Positions 48,777-57,578 of a stretch of DNA of 64,000 nt are shown here, in pieces. Origin of the DNA: an uncultured Rhizobiaceae bacterium (GTDB lineage: Bacteria > Pseudomonadota > Alphaproteobacteria > Rhizobiales > Rhizobiaceae); contig CAMYMG010000031.1 of the NCBI GenBank assembly GCA_947259295.1, positions 1-64,000 on the forward strand, read 5' to 3'. Made by a program: the position numbers and the translations under genes. Position 1 is the first letter of the stretch. Each line of letters starts with the position of its first letter. The notes below the pieces were generated by a model. That model had not been told where the DNA came from and searched no databases. It worked only from the letters and a program-made list of their open reading frames with translations.

Positions 48777-49658
48777 ATGAACTGGGACGATGTCCGCATC
48801 TTCCTTGCCGTCGCACGGGCAGGACAGATACTCGGCGCCGCGCGCCGGCTTGATCTGAACCATGCAACCGTTTCGCGCCGGGTCGCGGCGCTCGAAGCGG
48901 CACTTGGCGCCAAGCTCTTCCGTCGACTGACCACCGGCAGCGAGATGACGCCGGCCGGCGAGCGGTTCCTGGAAATCGCCGAGCGCATGGAGGCCGACAT
49001 GATCGCCGCGCGCGGCGCGATCGCCGGGAAGGATTCCGATGTCTCGGGCACCGTGCGCATCGGCGCGCCCGACGGCTTCGGCGTGGCCTTCCTGGCGCCA
49101 CGGCTCGGTGCGCTCACGGCGCAGCACCCGGGCCTGAAGATCCAGCTCGTGCCGGTGCCGCGCTCCTTCTCGCTGTCGCGCCGCGAGGCCGACATCGCGA
49201 TCACCACGGAGCGGCCTGAGGAGGGCCGGCTGGTGGCGCAGAAGCTCGTCGACTATTCGCTCGGCTTGTTTGCATCCCGCAGCTACGTGTCCGCGCACGG
49301 GATTCCCGAGACGCCGCCGCAACTCGCGCAGCACCGGCTGGTCGGTTACGTGCCCGACCTCGTGGCCAGTCCGTCGCTTGCCTATGCGCAGGAATTCAGC
49401 CCCCGCTGGGAGGCGGCGTTCGAGATCTCCTCGGCGCTCGGCCAGGTCGAGGCGGTGCGTTCGGGCGCCGGCATCGGCATACTGCATGCCTTCATCGCGC
49501 GCTCCTTCCGGGACCTCGTCGCGGTGCCCGCGGTCAAGCCGATCGGCCGCGCCTACTGGCTGGTCTATCATGAATCGGTCCGGCCGCTGCGCCGCGTCCA
49601 GATCGTCGCCGCGCATATCACCGGCGCGGTCGAGCAGGAGCGTAGGCTGTTCCTGTGA
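48777..49658 (+). CDS. LysR-family transcriptional regulator
   Basis: A 293-residue LysR regulator. The winged helix is at residues 1-60 (MNWDDVRIFLAVARAGQILGAARRLDLNHATVSRRVAALEAALGAKLF), and an effector domain follows (TVRIGAPDGFGVAFLAPRLG, ADIAITTERPEEGRLV). ATG 48777 is chosen from the domain start; a frame open to 48717 adds unrelated residues. It is divergent from mmsA and 163 bp upstream of the Rieske gene on the same strand, so it could act on either. Confidence 0.92.
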   Translation: MNWDDVRIFLAVARAGQILGAARRLDLNHATVSRRVAALEAALGAKLFRRLTTGSEMTPAGERFLEIAERMEADMIAARGAIAGKDSDVSGTVRIGAPDGFGVAFLAPRLGALTAQHPGLKIQLVPVPRSFSLSRREADIAITTERPEEGRLVAQKLVDYSLGLFASRSYVSAHGIPETPPQLAQHRLVGYVPDLVASPSLAYAQEFSPRWEAAFEISSALGQVEAVRSGAGIGILHAFIARSFRDLVAVPAVKPIGRAYWLVYHESVRPLRRVQIVAAHITGAVEQERRLFL

Positions 49659-49788
49659 ACCTTGCGGCGAACCTGCCGTAACGCCCGGAAAAGACGTATT
49701 TTTTTCGACCCCAATCCGAATTATCGTGTGGTCGGATTTTTCGTGCAAACGGGTAAGCTATTGCAATACAATGCAAAATGTGATCGTA

Positions 49789-49804
49789 TTGAATGAACAT
49801 TCAA
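49789..49804. promoter_or_regulatory. BetI-like operator upstream of Rieske oxygenase
   Basis: TTGAATGAACATTCAA, a 7-bp inverted repeat with a two-base spacer, 18 bp before the Rieske start. The sister site at 54600 is TTGAATGTCCGTTCAA. Both resemble the BetI operator as I remember it (ATTGATTG-NN-CGTTCAAT). Confidence 0.6.
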
Positions 49805-49821
49805 CAATAACAGAGCCTGAT

Positions 49822-51021
49822 ATGAACCACCATCTCCTCGACGTGGCCATCCCCAACGACTGGGACAGGAGAGGTCTGCCGGGCTGGGCCTATCACAGCG
49901 ACGCGCTTCTCGAGCTCGAGAAGGAGCACGTCTTCCGCAACCACTGGCAGATCGTCGGCCATGTCTCGGACGTGCAGGAGCCGGGCGACTATCTGACCAT
50001 GGACGTGGTCGGCGAACGCGCGCTCGTCGTGCGCGGCAAGGACGGCGAAGTGCGCGCCTTCCACAATATCTGCCGCCATCGCGGCTCACGCGTCGTTGCC
50101 GAAAACCAGGGCAACTGCAAGAACGCGCTGGTGTGCCCGTTTCACGGCTGGGTCTACAATCTCGACGGCACGCTGCGCGGCGCGGCGCGGCCGCGGTCCT
50201 TTCCCGAACTCGACAAGACCGAGTTCGGCCTTGTGCCGCTTGAGCTCGAAATCTGGAACGGGCTGATCTTCATCCGTTTCCGCAAGGGGCCGCAGCCTTC
50301 GGTCGCCGAACTGATGGCGCCGGTCGCCGAGGAACTCGCTCACTACAAGTTCGCCGAGATGGTGCCGTCCTACGGCATCTGGTCGCAGACCACCCCGGTC
50401 AACTGGAAGTCCGTGCGCGACGTCGACAATGAGGGCTACCACGTGGCGATGGCGCATCCGGCGCTGCAGGATCTTTATGGCTCGACCTATTTCGACGAGC
50501 CCTTCGTCAACGGCGTGTCGCGTTCCTTCGCTACCTACAACCCGCATGCGGGCCGTCGCTGGAGCGTGCGCAACTACGTCAAGCTTGCCCCGGAGGCGAC
50601 GCATCTGCCGGAACATCTGCGCAAGGCCTGGGTCTATTACGGCATGTTCCCGAACATGGTCATTTCGGTGATGCCGGAATCGGTGCAGTTCTACCAGGAG
50701 TTCCCGCTGTCGACCGGCGAGACGCTGCTGCGCGGCGCCATCTACAAGCATCGCGAGGAAACACGCGAACAGGCGGCGGCGCGCTACCTGTCCTTCCGCA
50801 TCGACCGCGAGACCATGTCGGAAGACGTGCAGCTATCGGTGTGGTCGAACGAGTCCATGCTGTCGCAAGCCTTCGAAGGGTTCTATCTGTCCGATCTCGA
50901 ATATGGCGTGCGGACGCATCATGATCATCTGCGCAACATGCTGCCGGTGCTCGGCCTCGAAACCGCGCCGGACGAGAAGGACATGGCCAATCTCAACGAT
51001 GCGCTGAGGAGCCGGGGCTGA
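49822..51021 (+). CDS. Rieske non-heme iron oxygenase, alpha subunit
   Basis: A 399-residue terminal oxygenase. The Rieske [2Fe-2S] ligands are C84-R-H86 and C105-PF-H108 in CRHRGSRV and CPFHGWVYN. The mononuclear iron site is NEGYHVAMAHPA with His207 and His212; the Asp ligand is probably in the C-terminal DLEYGVRTHHDHL region. The arrangement resembles betaine, stachydrine and carnitine oxygenases more than classical ring dioxygenases, and no beta subunit, ferredoxin or reductase gene is adjacent. ATG 49822 is chosen because the palindrome lies just upstream; ATG 49771 would put the palindrome inside the gene. Substrate unknown; the amine context favours N-demethylation or C-N cleavage. Confidence 0.88.
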   Translation: MNHHLLDVAIPNDWDRRGLPGWAYHSDALLELEKEHVFRNHWQIVGHVSDVQEPGDYLTMDVVGERALVVRGKDGEVRAFHNICRHRGSRVVAENQGNCKNALVCPFHGWVYNLDGTLRGAARPRSFPELDKTEFGLVPLELEIWNGLIFIRFRKGPQPSVAELMAPVAEELAHYKFAEMVPSYGIWSQTTPVNWKSVRDVDNEGYHVAMAHPALQDLYGSTYFDEPFVNGVSRSFATYNPHAGRRWSVRNYVKLAPEATHLPEHLRKAWVYYGMFPNMVISVMPESVQFYQEFPLSTGETLLRGAIYKHREETREQAAARYLSFRIDRETMSEDVQLSVWSNESMLSQAFEGFYLSDLEYGVRTHHDHLRNMLPVLGLETAPDEKDMANLNDALRSRG

Positions 51022-51065
51022 CGCTCCGGCGGGGGCCAGAAACAGAATTCCGTTCAGGCGGTCGT

Positions 51066-51656
51066 CTACGAACTCCGCCTTTCAGCCGACGATACGAGCA
51101 TCGCTGCTGCCCTGCCGGCTTCTTCGCAATAGGCCGGATCGCGGTGCACGAGCATCGCCGAGAATGCCCCGTCCATCAACAGGGCGACCTGGCGGGCGAG
51201 TCCGGCAGCATCAGCCGCACCGGCCTGTCCCAGCTGATCCGCGAGCCAGGCCTCGAACTTCTTCTTGTGGGCTGCCCCGATCTTCATCGCCGGGTGGCCG
51301 GGCATGTTGGCAAGTTCGCCCGCCGTGCGCAGAAACCCGCAGCCCTTCCATCGCGGACTCCGCGCCGCCCTCGCTACGCCACGGAACATCGCCTCGACCT
51401 TGTCGGGCAGCAAGCCTTGTGCTTCCGTGAACCATTCCGCGTAGAGCTTCAGGTTCGGCTGGTCGCGTGACGACAGATACTCCGCAACGAGTTCATCCTT
51501 GCTCCTGAAATGGTAGTACAGCGTCTTTTTGGTCGTGGCGGCCTTTTCGGCGACCGCATCCACGCTCACCGCGCGAATGCCTTCGCTGTAGAACAGACTG
51601 CTGGCCGCGTCGACGATGCGTTCCCGAGTGGATTTGGCGGGGTGTTCTGTCGGCAT
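51066..51656 (-). CDS. TetR/AcrR family regulator
   Basis: A 196-residue repressor with a TetR DNA-binding domain (ERIVDAASSLFYSEGIRAVSVDAVAEKAATTKKTLYYHFRSKDELVAEYL) and a C-terminal domain with FLRTAGELANMPGHPAMK. ATG 51656 is chosen because a TetR-type site (ACTGACCAGT) lies immediately upstream; a start at 51680 would place that site within the gene. It is divergent from an enoyl-CoA hydratase gene, the usual layout for self- and neighbour-control. Confidence 0.9.
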   Translation of the reverse strand: MPTEHPAKSTRERIVDAASSLFYSEGIRAVSVDAVAEKAATTKKTLYYHFRSKDELVAEYLSSRDQPNLKLYAEWFTEAQGLLPDKVEAMFRGVARAARSPRWKGCGFLRTAGELANMPGHPAMKIGAAHKKKFEAWLADQLGQAGAADAAGLARQVALLMDGAFSAMLVHRDPAYCEEAGRAAAMLVSSAERRSS

Positions 51657-51657
51657 G

Positions 51658-51676
51658 TATACTGACCAGTGAGTGT
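51658..51676. promoter_or_regulatory. Probable operator of the TetR/enoyl-CoA hydratase divergon
   Basis: TATACTGACCAGTGAGTG contains the perfect palindrome ACTGACCAGT extended by imperfect symmetry. It sits just upstream of the TetR start and about 60 bp from the hydratase start. Confidence 0.5.
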
Positions 51677-51733
51677 TCATCAGGCGAGCCTTTGTCTAGC
51701 CTCCCTGTCATCCGACGACAAGGGAGATGGCTC

Positions 51734-52525
51734 GTGAACGACACGGTACTTTATGAAAGGCGGGGGCGGATCGCACTGCTGACGCTGAACCGGCCGGAAA
51801 GGCTCAATGCGCTCGATTACGCCACCAACGATCTGCTTCTTGCACTGCTGGATAAGATCGAGGCCGACGGATCGGTCGCCGCTGTGATCCTGACCGGCGC
51901 CGGGCACCGAGCCTTTTCGGCCGGTGGCGACATTCACGAATTCACGCGCAGCGTGAAAATGGGTATCGAGGAAGCGGTCCGGGAATTCTGTCGGCGGGGC
52001 CAAGCCATGACGGCGCGGCTCGAGGGCTTCCCCAAGCCGGTAATCGCCGCCGTCAACGGCATTGCCTTCGGAGGCGGCTGCGAGATCACAGAATCCGCGC
52101 ATCTGGCAATCGCAAGCAACCGCGCCGTGTTCGCAAAGCCGGAGATCAACATTGGCATCCCGCCTACGTTTGGCGGCACGCAACGCCTGCCGAGGCTTGC
52201 CGGCAGAAAGCGCGCGCTCGAACTGCTCCTGACCGGCAACTCCTTCACGCCCGAGCGGGCCATGGAACTTGGCCTGGTCAACAGAATCGTGCCGCATGAC
52301 GATCTGCTGCCAGAGGCGTTTGCGCTCGCCGACCAGATCGTGCGGCATTCGCCGCTGGCGGCTGCCCGAATTCTCGCCGCGGTGACGCGGGGCCTCAACG
52401 TTCCCATTTCAGAGGGGCTGGAGATCGAACGCGAGCAGTTCGCCCGGATGTGCTCGACCAACGACATCCGCGAAGGGCTCGATGCATGGATTGAACGCCG
52501 CATGCCGAGCTACACAGGCAGCTGA
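51734..52525 (+). CDS. Enoyl-CoA hydratase/isomerase family protein
   Basis: A 263-residue crotonase-fold enzyme. The oxyanion hole is formed by HRAFSAGGDIHEF and NGIAFGGGCEI, and a candidate catalytic Glu lies in KPEINIGIPPTFGGTQRLPRLAG. The second Glu of true hydratases is not clear, so an isomerase or another crotonase role is possible. The start is GTG 51734, with AAGGGAG eight bases before it. It is divergent from the TetR gene, which probably represses it. Confidence 0.87.
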   Translation: MNDTVLYERRGRIALLTLNRPERLNALDYATNDLLLALLDKIEADGSVAAVILTGAGHRAFSAGGDIHEFTRSVKMGIEEAVREFCRRGQAMTARLEGFPKPVIAAVNGIAFGGGCEITESAHLAIASNRAVFAKPEINIGIPPTFGGTQRLPRLAGRKRALELLLTGNSFTPERAMELGLVNRIVPHDDLLPEAFALADQIVRHSPLAAARILAAVTRGLNVPISEGLEIEREQFARMCSTNDIREGLDAWIERRMPSYTGS

Positions 52526-52591
52526 GTCCAATTGCCTTGCCGACGAGCGTGTCGACGCGCTAGCTCCTTGGCCTGAAAGGCAGGCTGGCCG

Positions 52592-53032
52592 ATGACCGAT
52601 TTTGCCGTGTTGGGCGGGCTGTTCGCCGTCGCCTTCGTCGCCGCGACAATTCTGCCGGCACAGTCGGAAGCAGCGCTTGTGGCACTGCTCGCCGCGGGGA
52701 CACATTCGCCGTCCGTGCTTGTCGCCGTGGCCAGCCTCGGCAACATCCTCGGAGCGGTCGTCAATTGGGCTCTCGGGCGCGGCGCCGTCCGCTTCCGGGC
52801 CCGGCGCTGGTTTCCGGTCAGTCCGTCAACCCTTGACCGGGCAACCGGCTGGTATCATCGCTGGGGACGGTGGAGCCTGCTTCTGAGCTGGGCGCCGATC
52901 GGCGGCGATGCGCTGACGGTCGCGGCCGGCGTGCTGCGCGAGCCGCTGTGGAGCTTTGTCGCGCTGGTCAGCGTCGCCAAGACGGCGCGCTACATAGTGC
53001 TGGCCGCTGTGACGCTCGGCGTCGTCGGATAG
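52592..53032 (+). CDS. YqaA/DedA-like small membrane protein
   Basis: A 146-residue protein with about four hydrophobic segments. It has FAVAFVAATILPAQSEAALVALLAAG with the polar-gap start of YqaA, NILGAVVNWALGRG and a conserved RWGRWSLLLSWAPIGGDALTVAAGVLR region that matches the SNARE-associated/DedA re-entrant motif. Members handle lipid flipping or envelope maintenance; the exact role is unknown. It lies 66 bp after the hydratase. Confidence 0.8.
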   Translation: MTDFAVLGGLFAVAFVAATILPAQSEAALVALLAAGTHSPSVLVAVASLGNILGAVVNWALGRGAVRFRARRWFPVSPSTLDRATGWYHRWGRWSLLLSWAPIGGDALTVAAGVLREPLWSFVALVSVAKTARYIVLAAVTLGVVG

Positions 53033-53093
53033 CGGCGGGCCGTGGCGACCGACACCGTTGCGGATCGGCCGCTCGCGTCAGATGCGGGTGCGA

Positions 53094-54512
53094 TCAGCCC
53101 TGCCAGACGCCTTCCTTGCGCAGATCTTCCATGGTGCGCGAAATGCCCTCGCGCAGGATGCCGACCATGTCGTCGATCTGTTCGCGGGTGATGACGAGCG
53201 GCGGGCTCATGACGCACATGTTGATCAGCGGCCTGACCAGCAGGCCAAGCTCGTGGCAATGCGCATCGATGCGGTTGCCGACGTCCTTGTCGAGCTTCAG
53301 CGGGTCGTTGCTGTCGCGGTCTGCAACGCATTCAATGCAGGCCATCAGCCCGGTGCCACGCACTTCGCCCACGATCGCGAGCTCCTCAAGCGTCTTCATG
53401 CGCTGCTGGAAATAAGGACCGATTGCGCGGGCGTGTTCGAGCAAGCCGTCCTCGAGAATATCGAGGTTCTTCAGCGCCACGGCACAGCCGATCGGATGGC
53501 TGGTATAGGTCAGGCCGTGGCCGAACAGCGCGTCCGGGTGATTGGACCGCCGCAGTTCCTCCAGGAGGCGTTCCGAGATGATGACGCCGCCGAGCGGGAA
53601 ATAGCCGGAGGTGACACCCTTGGCGAAGGTGATCATATCGGGGTCGATGCCGAAAACCTCCTCGGAGGCGAAGACGTGGCCGAGCCGGCCGAAGGCGGTG
53701 ACCACCTCGTCCGAAACGTAGAGAATGTCGTTGTCGCGGCAGACCTGCCTGATACGGCCGAGATAGTTCGGCGGCGGTACGATGACGCCGCCTGAAGCCT
53801 GCACCGGTTCGCCGACGAAGGCACCGATTCTGTCGGCGCCGATGCGCGCCACCGCATCGCGGAATTCATCCACGAGCGTGTCGGAAAACGCCTCGATACT
53901 CATGCCGTGCGGGCGGCGGAACGGGTCGGGCGTCGAAAGCTTGACCACCAGCGCCTCGGCGCTGTCCATCCAGTCGCGGTCGCGGGCACGGCCGTTGAGC
54001 GAGGCCGACAGATAGGTCGAGCCGTGATAGGCGCCGCCGCGGCTGAGGATCAGCTTCTTTTCTTGGCGGCCGCGAACATTGTTGTAGAACTGCATGAAGC
54101 GCAGCGCGGTCTCAACCGCCGAGGAGCCGCCTGTCGTGAAGAAGACATGGCTGAGATCGCCCGGCGCGTAACCGGCGATGCGCTTGGCCAACTCCGCCGA
54201 CGGTTCGTTCATCGTGTACCAAGGCGTGTTGTATGACAGCAGCATGGCCTGGTCGTACATGACGCGCGCCAGTTCCTCGCGGCGGTGGCCGACATTGAGG
54301 CACCACATGCCGGCCGGGCCGTCGATCAGCCTGTTGCCGTCGCCGTCGATCAGGTAGATGCCGTCGCCGGAATTCATCAGGCTGCGCGCCTCGTTGCCGA
54401 CCGATCCGGCAAAGGGCCAGGGTTGCACGAGGTGTTGCCTGGCAAGGTCGATAGAGCGGGTCGCCGCTTCGGCGTCCGCTGGCACCGGTCCAAAATCCCT
54501 TGTTGCCGCCAT
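53094..54512 (-). CDS. Class III PLP-dependent aminotransferase
   Basis: A 472-residue omega-aminotransferase. The cofactor region has TTGGSSAVETALRFMQFYNN, DEVVTAFGRLG and the PLP Lys in MITFAKGVTSGYFPLGGV; the C-terminus LINMCVMSPPLVITREQID is of the SpuC/omega-amino acid:pyruvate type. Candidate substrates are polyamines, beta-alanine or other omega-amines. ATG 54512 follows GAGGG; an ATG at 54545 is possible. It is divergent from a Pot-type importer, and a BetI-like operator lies between them, 88 bp upstream of this start. Confidence 0.9.
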   Translation of the reverse strand: MAATRDFGPVPADAEAATRSIDLARQHLVQPWPFAGSVGNEARSLMNSGDGIYLIDGDGNRLIDGPAGMWCLNVGHRREELARVMYDQAMLLSYNTPWYTMNEPSAELAKRIAGYAPGDLSHVFFTTGGSSAVETALRFMQFYNNVRGRQEKKLILSRGGAYHGSTYLSASLNGRARDRDWMDSAEALVVKLSTPDPFRRPHGMSIEAFSDTLVDEFRDAVARIGADRIGAFVGEPVQASGGVIVPPPNYLGRIRQVCRDNDILYVSDEVVTAFGRLGHVFASEEVFGIDPDMITFAKGVTSGYFPLGGVIISERLLEELRRSNHPDALFGHGLTYTSHPIGCAVALKNLDILEDGLLEHARAIGPYFQQRMKTLEELAIVGEVRGTGLMACIECVADRDSNDPLKLDKDVGNRIDAHCHELGLLVRPLINMCVMSPPLVITREQIDDMVGILREGISRTMEDLRKEGVWQG

Positions 54513-54599
54513 CTTGAAACCCTCGTCCAGAATTGCCGGGGACATGAAAATTCAGAATTCGCCCAAGTTCTGGAAATCAGGCAACTATTTCACATCGTT

Positions 54600-54615
54600 T
54601 TGAATGTCCGTTCAA
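54600..54615. promoter_or_regulatory. BetI-like operator between aminotransferase and importer genes
   Basis: TTGAATGTCCGTTCAA, with TCAATA continuing the right arm, lies 88 bp upstream of the aminotransferase and 149 bp upstream of the first permease. It shares TTGAATG-NN-CRTTCAA with the site at 49789. Confidence 0.6.
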
Positions 54616-54763
54616 TCAATATCGCAGAAATGCCCCTTGATTTCAATCACCGCTTGGGGACATGATGCAAGAAATCCGGCAAGCGACGGGGAACGCGCAA
54701 TGCCGGCAAGGCAGCGGGACCCGAAACAATGCGACAGGACAGACCGGCGAGGATGCCTCTGAT

Positions 54764-55681
54764 ATGACGGAGGCCGTGGAAGCAGCCGTGCCGACGCGCA
54801 CCGCCCGCGGACACCGCAAGTCCCTCCTGCAATCCGAACAGTCCAGGGGCCTCGCCCTGATCAGCCCGACCTTCGCCTATGCGCTGGTGCTGCTCGTGGC
54901 GCCGATCCTGGTGGTCGTGGCGCACAGTTTCTGGACCCAGGACTATCTGACGATCGACCGCACCTTCACGCTCGAAAACTACCGGATCGCGCTGACTGAG
55001 CCGATCTACCGCGACCTGCTAATGCGCTCGCTGGTGATATCTCTGCTCGTCAGCTTCTTCACCGTGATCCTGGCCTATCCGATCGCCTTCTACATTTCCT
55101 TCCATGGCGGCCGCTACAAGGGCATCTGGCTCTTTCTGATCACCGTTCCGTTCTGGACCAGCTATTTGCTGCGCGTCATGTCGTGGAAGGTCATCCTCGG
55201 CTACAATGGCGTGCTGAATTCGGGCCTGATGGGTCTGGGAGTCATCGACGAACCGTCGACGGCATTTCTCTACAACACCACAGCCGTGGTGATCACGCTG
55301 ACGCACGCCTGGGCGGCGTTTGCGGTGCTGCCGATCTTCGTCTCGCTGGAGAAGATCGACCGTACCCTGATCGAGGCGGCGATCGACCTTGGCGACGGTC
55401 CGGTGCGGCGTTTCCTGCGCGTGGTGTTGCCGCTGTCGCTGCCCGGCGTCATCGCTGCGCTGCTCATCGTCATGATCCCGACGGTCGGCGACTATGTCAC
55501 GCCCAAGCTGGTCGGCGGCAAGGACGGCGTGATGATTGCAAACGCCATCCAGGCGCAGTTCGGCAAGGCGTCGAACTGGCCGCTGGGAGCAGCCCTCTCG
55601 GTGACGACGATGGCCGTCGTTACCGCCATGGCCGGCGGTATCGTGCTGCTTCTGCGCTGGTCCAGGAGGCTGATGCGATGA
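54764..55681 (+). CDS. Polyamine-type ABC transporter permease (PotB-like)
   Basis: A 305-residue permease with about six TMs, starting LALISPTFAYALVLLVAPILVVVAHSF. The ATPase-contact loop is EAAIDLGDGPVRRFLRVVLPLSLPG. It also has FWTSYLLRVMSWKVILGYNGVLN, typical of PotB/YdcU-like subunits. ATG 54764 (MTEAVEAA) follows GAGGA; the frame upstream is unrelated. The first gene of permease-permease-ATPase, with stops and starts overlapping. No binding-protein gene is in this operon. Confidence 0.9.
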   Translation: MTEAVEAAVPTRTARGHRKSLLQSEQSRGLALISPTFAYALVLLVAPILVVVAHSFWTQDYLTIDRTFTLENYRIALTEPIYRDLLMRSLVISLLVSFFTVILAYPIAFYISFHGGRYKGIWLFLITVPFWTSYLLRVMSWKVILGYNGVLNSGLMGLGVIDEPSTAFLYNTTAVVITLTHAWAAFAVLPIFVSLEKIDRTLIEAAIDLGDGPVRRFLRVVLPLSLPGVIAALLIVMIPTVGDYVTPKLVGGKDGVMIANAIQAQFGKASNWPLGAALSVTTMAVVTAMAGGIVLLLRWSRRLMR

Positions 55682-56490
55682 ACCGGATAATGTCGAGATG
55701 GCTGCCAGCTTATGCCTTCCTCTATATCGTCTTCCTCTATCTGCCGGTAATCTTCCTGCCGATCTTCTCGGTCAACACGTCGGCGGTGCCGCAGTTTCCG
55801 CTCTCCGGCTTGACCACCAAATGGTACGAGGAACTGCCGAACACGCCGGCCTTGCTGGACGCCGCGTGGAATAGCCTGATCGTCGGCGTCGCCGCCGCGG
55901 TCCTCAGCACGATACTCGGCATCTGCGCGGCGCGCGCCATCACGCGCTACCGCTTCAGGGGGCGCACGGCCATCAACGGGCTGATCATGGCGCCGCTGGT
56001 GCTGCCCGAGATCATCGTCGCCATCTCGCTGCTCATCGTCCTGCTTCAGCTCGGCTTCAGCCTGTCGCTGTTCACCGTCGTGCTCGGCCACATCCTGATC
56101 TGCATCCCCTATTCGATGACCGTGCTGACCTCTGGCTTCGAGGGTTTTGACCGCAGCCTCGAGGAAGCTTCCGCCGACCTAGGCGAGAGCGCCTTCGGCA
56201 CGTTCCGGCGGGTGACGCTGTCGATGGTGGCGCCGGCCATCATTTCGAGCCTGCTCGTTTCCTTCACCATCTCGCTCGACGAGTTCATCCTGGCCTTTTT
56301 CCTGGCCGGCACCGACGCGACGCTGCCGCTCTACATCTGGGGGCAGCTTCGCTTCGCGGCGAAACTGCCAGGCGTGCTTGCGTTGGGCACGCTGTTGCTC
56401 GTCGGCTCCTTCCTGCTTGTCACCATTGCCGAAGTGATCCGCCGCCGGGCGGCCCGGCGCACCCAGAACGAGGGAGGCGCGATTGTCTGA
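55678..56490 (+). CDS. Polyamine-type ABC transporter permease (PotC-like)
   Basis: A 270-residue permease with six TMs, beginning WLPAYAFLYIVFLYLPVIFLPIFSVN, with the coupling loop EEASADLGESAFGTFRRVTLSMVAPA and the PotC-like SFTISLDEFILAFFL. ATG 55678 overlaps the preceding TGA (ATGA), and its own stop lies inside the start region of the ATPase gene. Confidence 0.9.
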   Translation: MNRIMSRWLPAYAFLYIVFLYLPVIFLPIFSVNTSAVPQFPLSGLTTKWYEELPNTPALLDAAWNSLIVGVAAAVLSTILGICAARAITRYRFRGRTAINGLIMAPLVLPEIIVAISLLIVLLQLGFSLSLFTVVLGHILICIPYSMTVLTSGFEGFDRSLEEASADLGESAFGTFRRVTLSMVAPAIISSLLVSFTISLDEFILAFFLAGTDATLPLYIWGQLRFAAKLPGVLALGTLLLVGSFLLVTIAEVIRRRAARRTQNEGGAIV

Positions 56491-57571
56491 TCGCCCGATG
56501 ATCGAAATCCGCAACGTCACGCGCAGCTACGGCTCGTTCAAGGCACTCGACGATGCAAAGCTCAGCATTCGCGAGGGAGAGTTCTTCTCGCTGCTCGGCC
56601 CGTCAGGATGCGGCAAGACCACGCTGCTCAGGATGATCGCGGGCTTCGACAATCCGACCTCGGGCAGCATCTTCATCGACGGCCAGCCGATGGCGGGCAT
56701 CGCCGCCAACCGGCGCCCGACCAACATGGTGTTCCAGAGCTACGCCATCTTTCCGCATCTGAATGTCGGCGAGAACGTCTCCTATGGGCTCAAGCGTCTG
56801 AAGCTCGACGCAGGCGAAGAAAAGAGGCGCGTCGAGGAGGCACTGGAGCAGGTTTCGCTGACCGGGCTCGGCAAGCGCGGCGCTACCGAGCTGTCAGGTG
56901 GCCAGCGGCAGCGGGTCGCACTGGCGCGTGCGCTGGTCATGCGGCCAAAAGTGCTGCTGCTGGACGAGCCGTTGTCGGCTCTCGACAAGAAGCTGCGCGA
57001 GCAGATGCAGGTCGAGCTTCGCCGGCTGCAGCAGGCGGTCGGCATCACCTTCATCCTCGTGACGCACGATCAGTACGAGGCGCTGGCCATGTCGGACCGC
57101 ATCGCCGTGATGTTCGGCGGCAGGATCGCACAGGTCGACAAGCCGCAGGAGATCTACCAGCGGCCGGCAACGCGCCAGGTCGCCGATTTCCTGGGTGGCA
57201 TGAATTTCGTCAAGGCGGACGTGGTCGCGGTGAATGGCGAGACCATCACGCTGGAGACGCTGGGCTTCGGCCGCATCACGACTGCCAAGCCGGCGGGCTT
57301 TTCCGGCAATGGCGCCTCGACCACGCTGGGTATCCGGCCCGAAAGGCTGCGCGTCATGTGGGATGACGAAAAGGCCAAGCACGAGATTGCGGGCAAGGTC
57401 ATCGAACGCCACTATTTCGGAGAGATCACCCAGCTTGTGGTCAATGTCGACGGGCTAGAAAAGCCGCTTTCGGTCACCGAGACCAATGATTTCGGCGCCG
57501 ACGATATTCCTGTCGGCGCGCCGATCCGCCTCGGCTACGACCCCGACGCGCTGGTGGCGATGGCGGACTGA
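56483..57571 (+). CDS. Polyamine-type ABC transporter ATPase (PotA-like)
   Basis: A 362-residue ATPase with Walker A GPSGCGKTT at 39-47, signature [17 protein letters not shown], Walker B LLLDEPLSALD and a C-terminal TOBE regulatory domain (TLGIRPERLRVM, VIERHYFGEITQLVV). The start is TTG 56483, well placed after GGGAGG and overlapping the permease stop; ATG 56498 is the alternative. It ends 7 bp from the convergent 6-phosphogluconate dehydrogenase. Confidence 0.92.
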   Translation: MSDRPMIEIRNVTRSYGSFKALDDAKLSIREGEFFSLLGPSGCGKTTLLRMIAGFDNPTSGSIFIDGQPMAGIAANRRPTNMVFQSYAIFPHLNVGENVSYGLKRLKLDAGEEKRRVEEALEQVSLTGLGKRGATELSGGQRQRVALARALVMRPKVLLLDEPLSALDKKLREQMQVELRRLQQAVGITFILVTHDQYEALAMSDRIAVMFGGRIAQVDKPQEIYQRPATRQVADFLGGMNFVKADVVAVNGETITLETLGFGRITTAKPAGFSGNGASTTLGIRPERLRVMWDDEKAKHEIAGKVIERHYFGEITQLVVNVDGLEKPLSVTETNDFGADDIPVGAPIRLGYDPDALVAMAD

Positions 57572-57578
57572 GCGCCAG

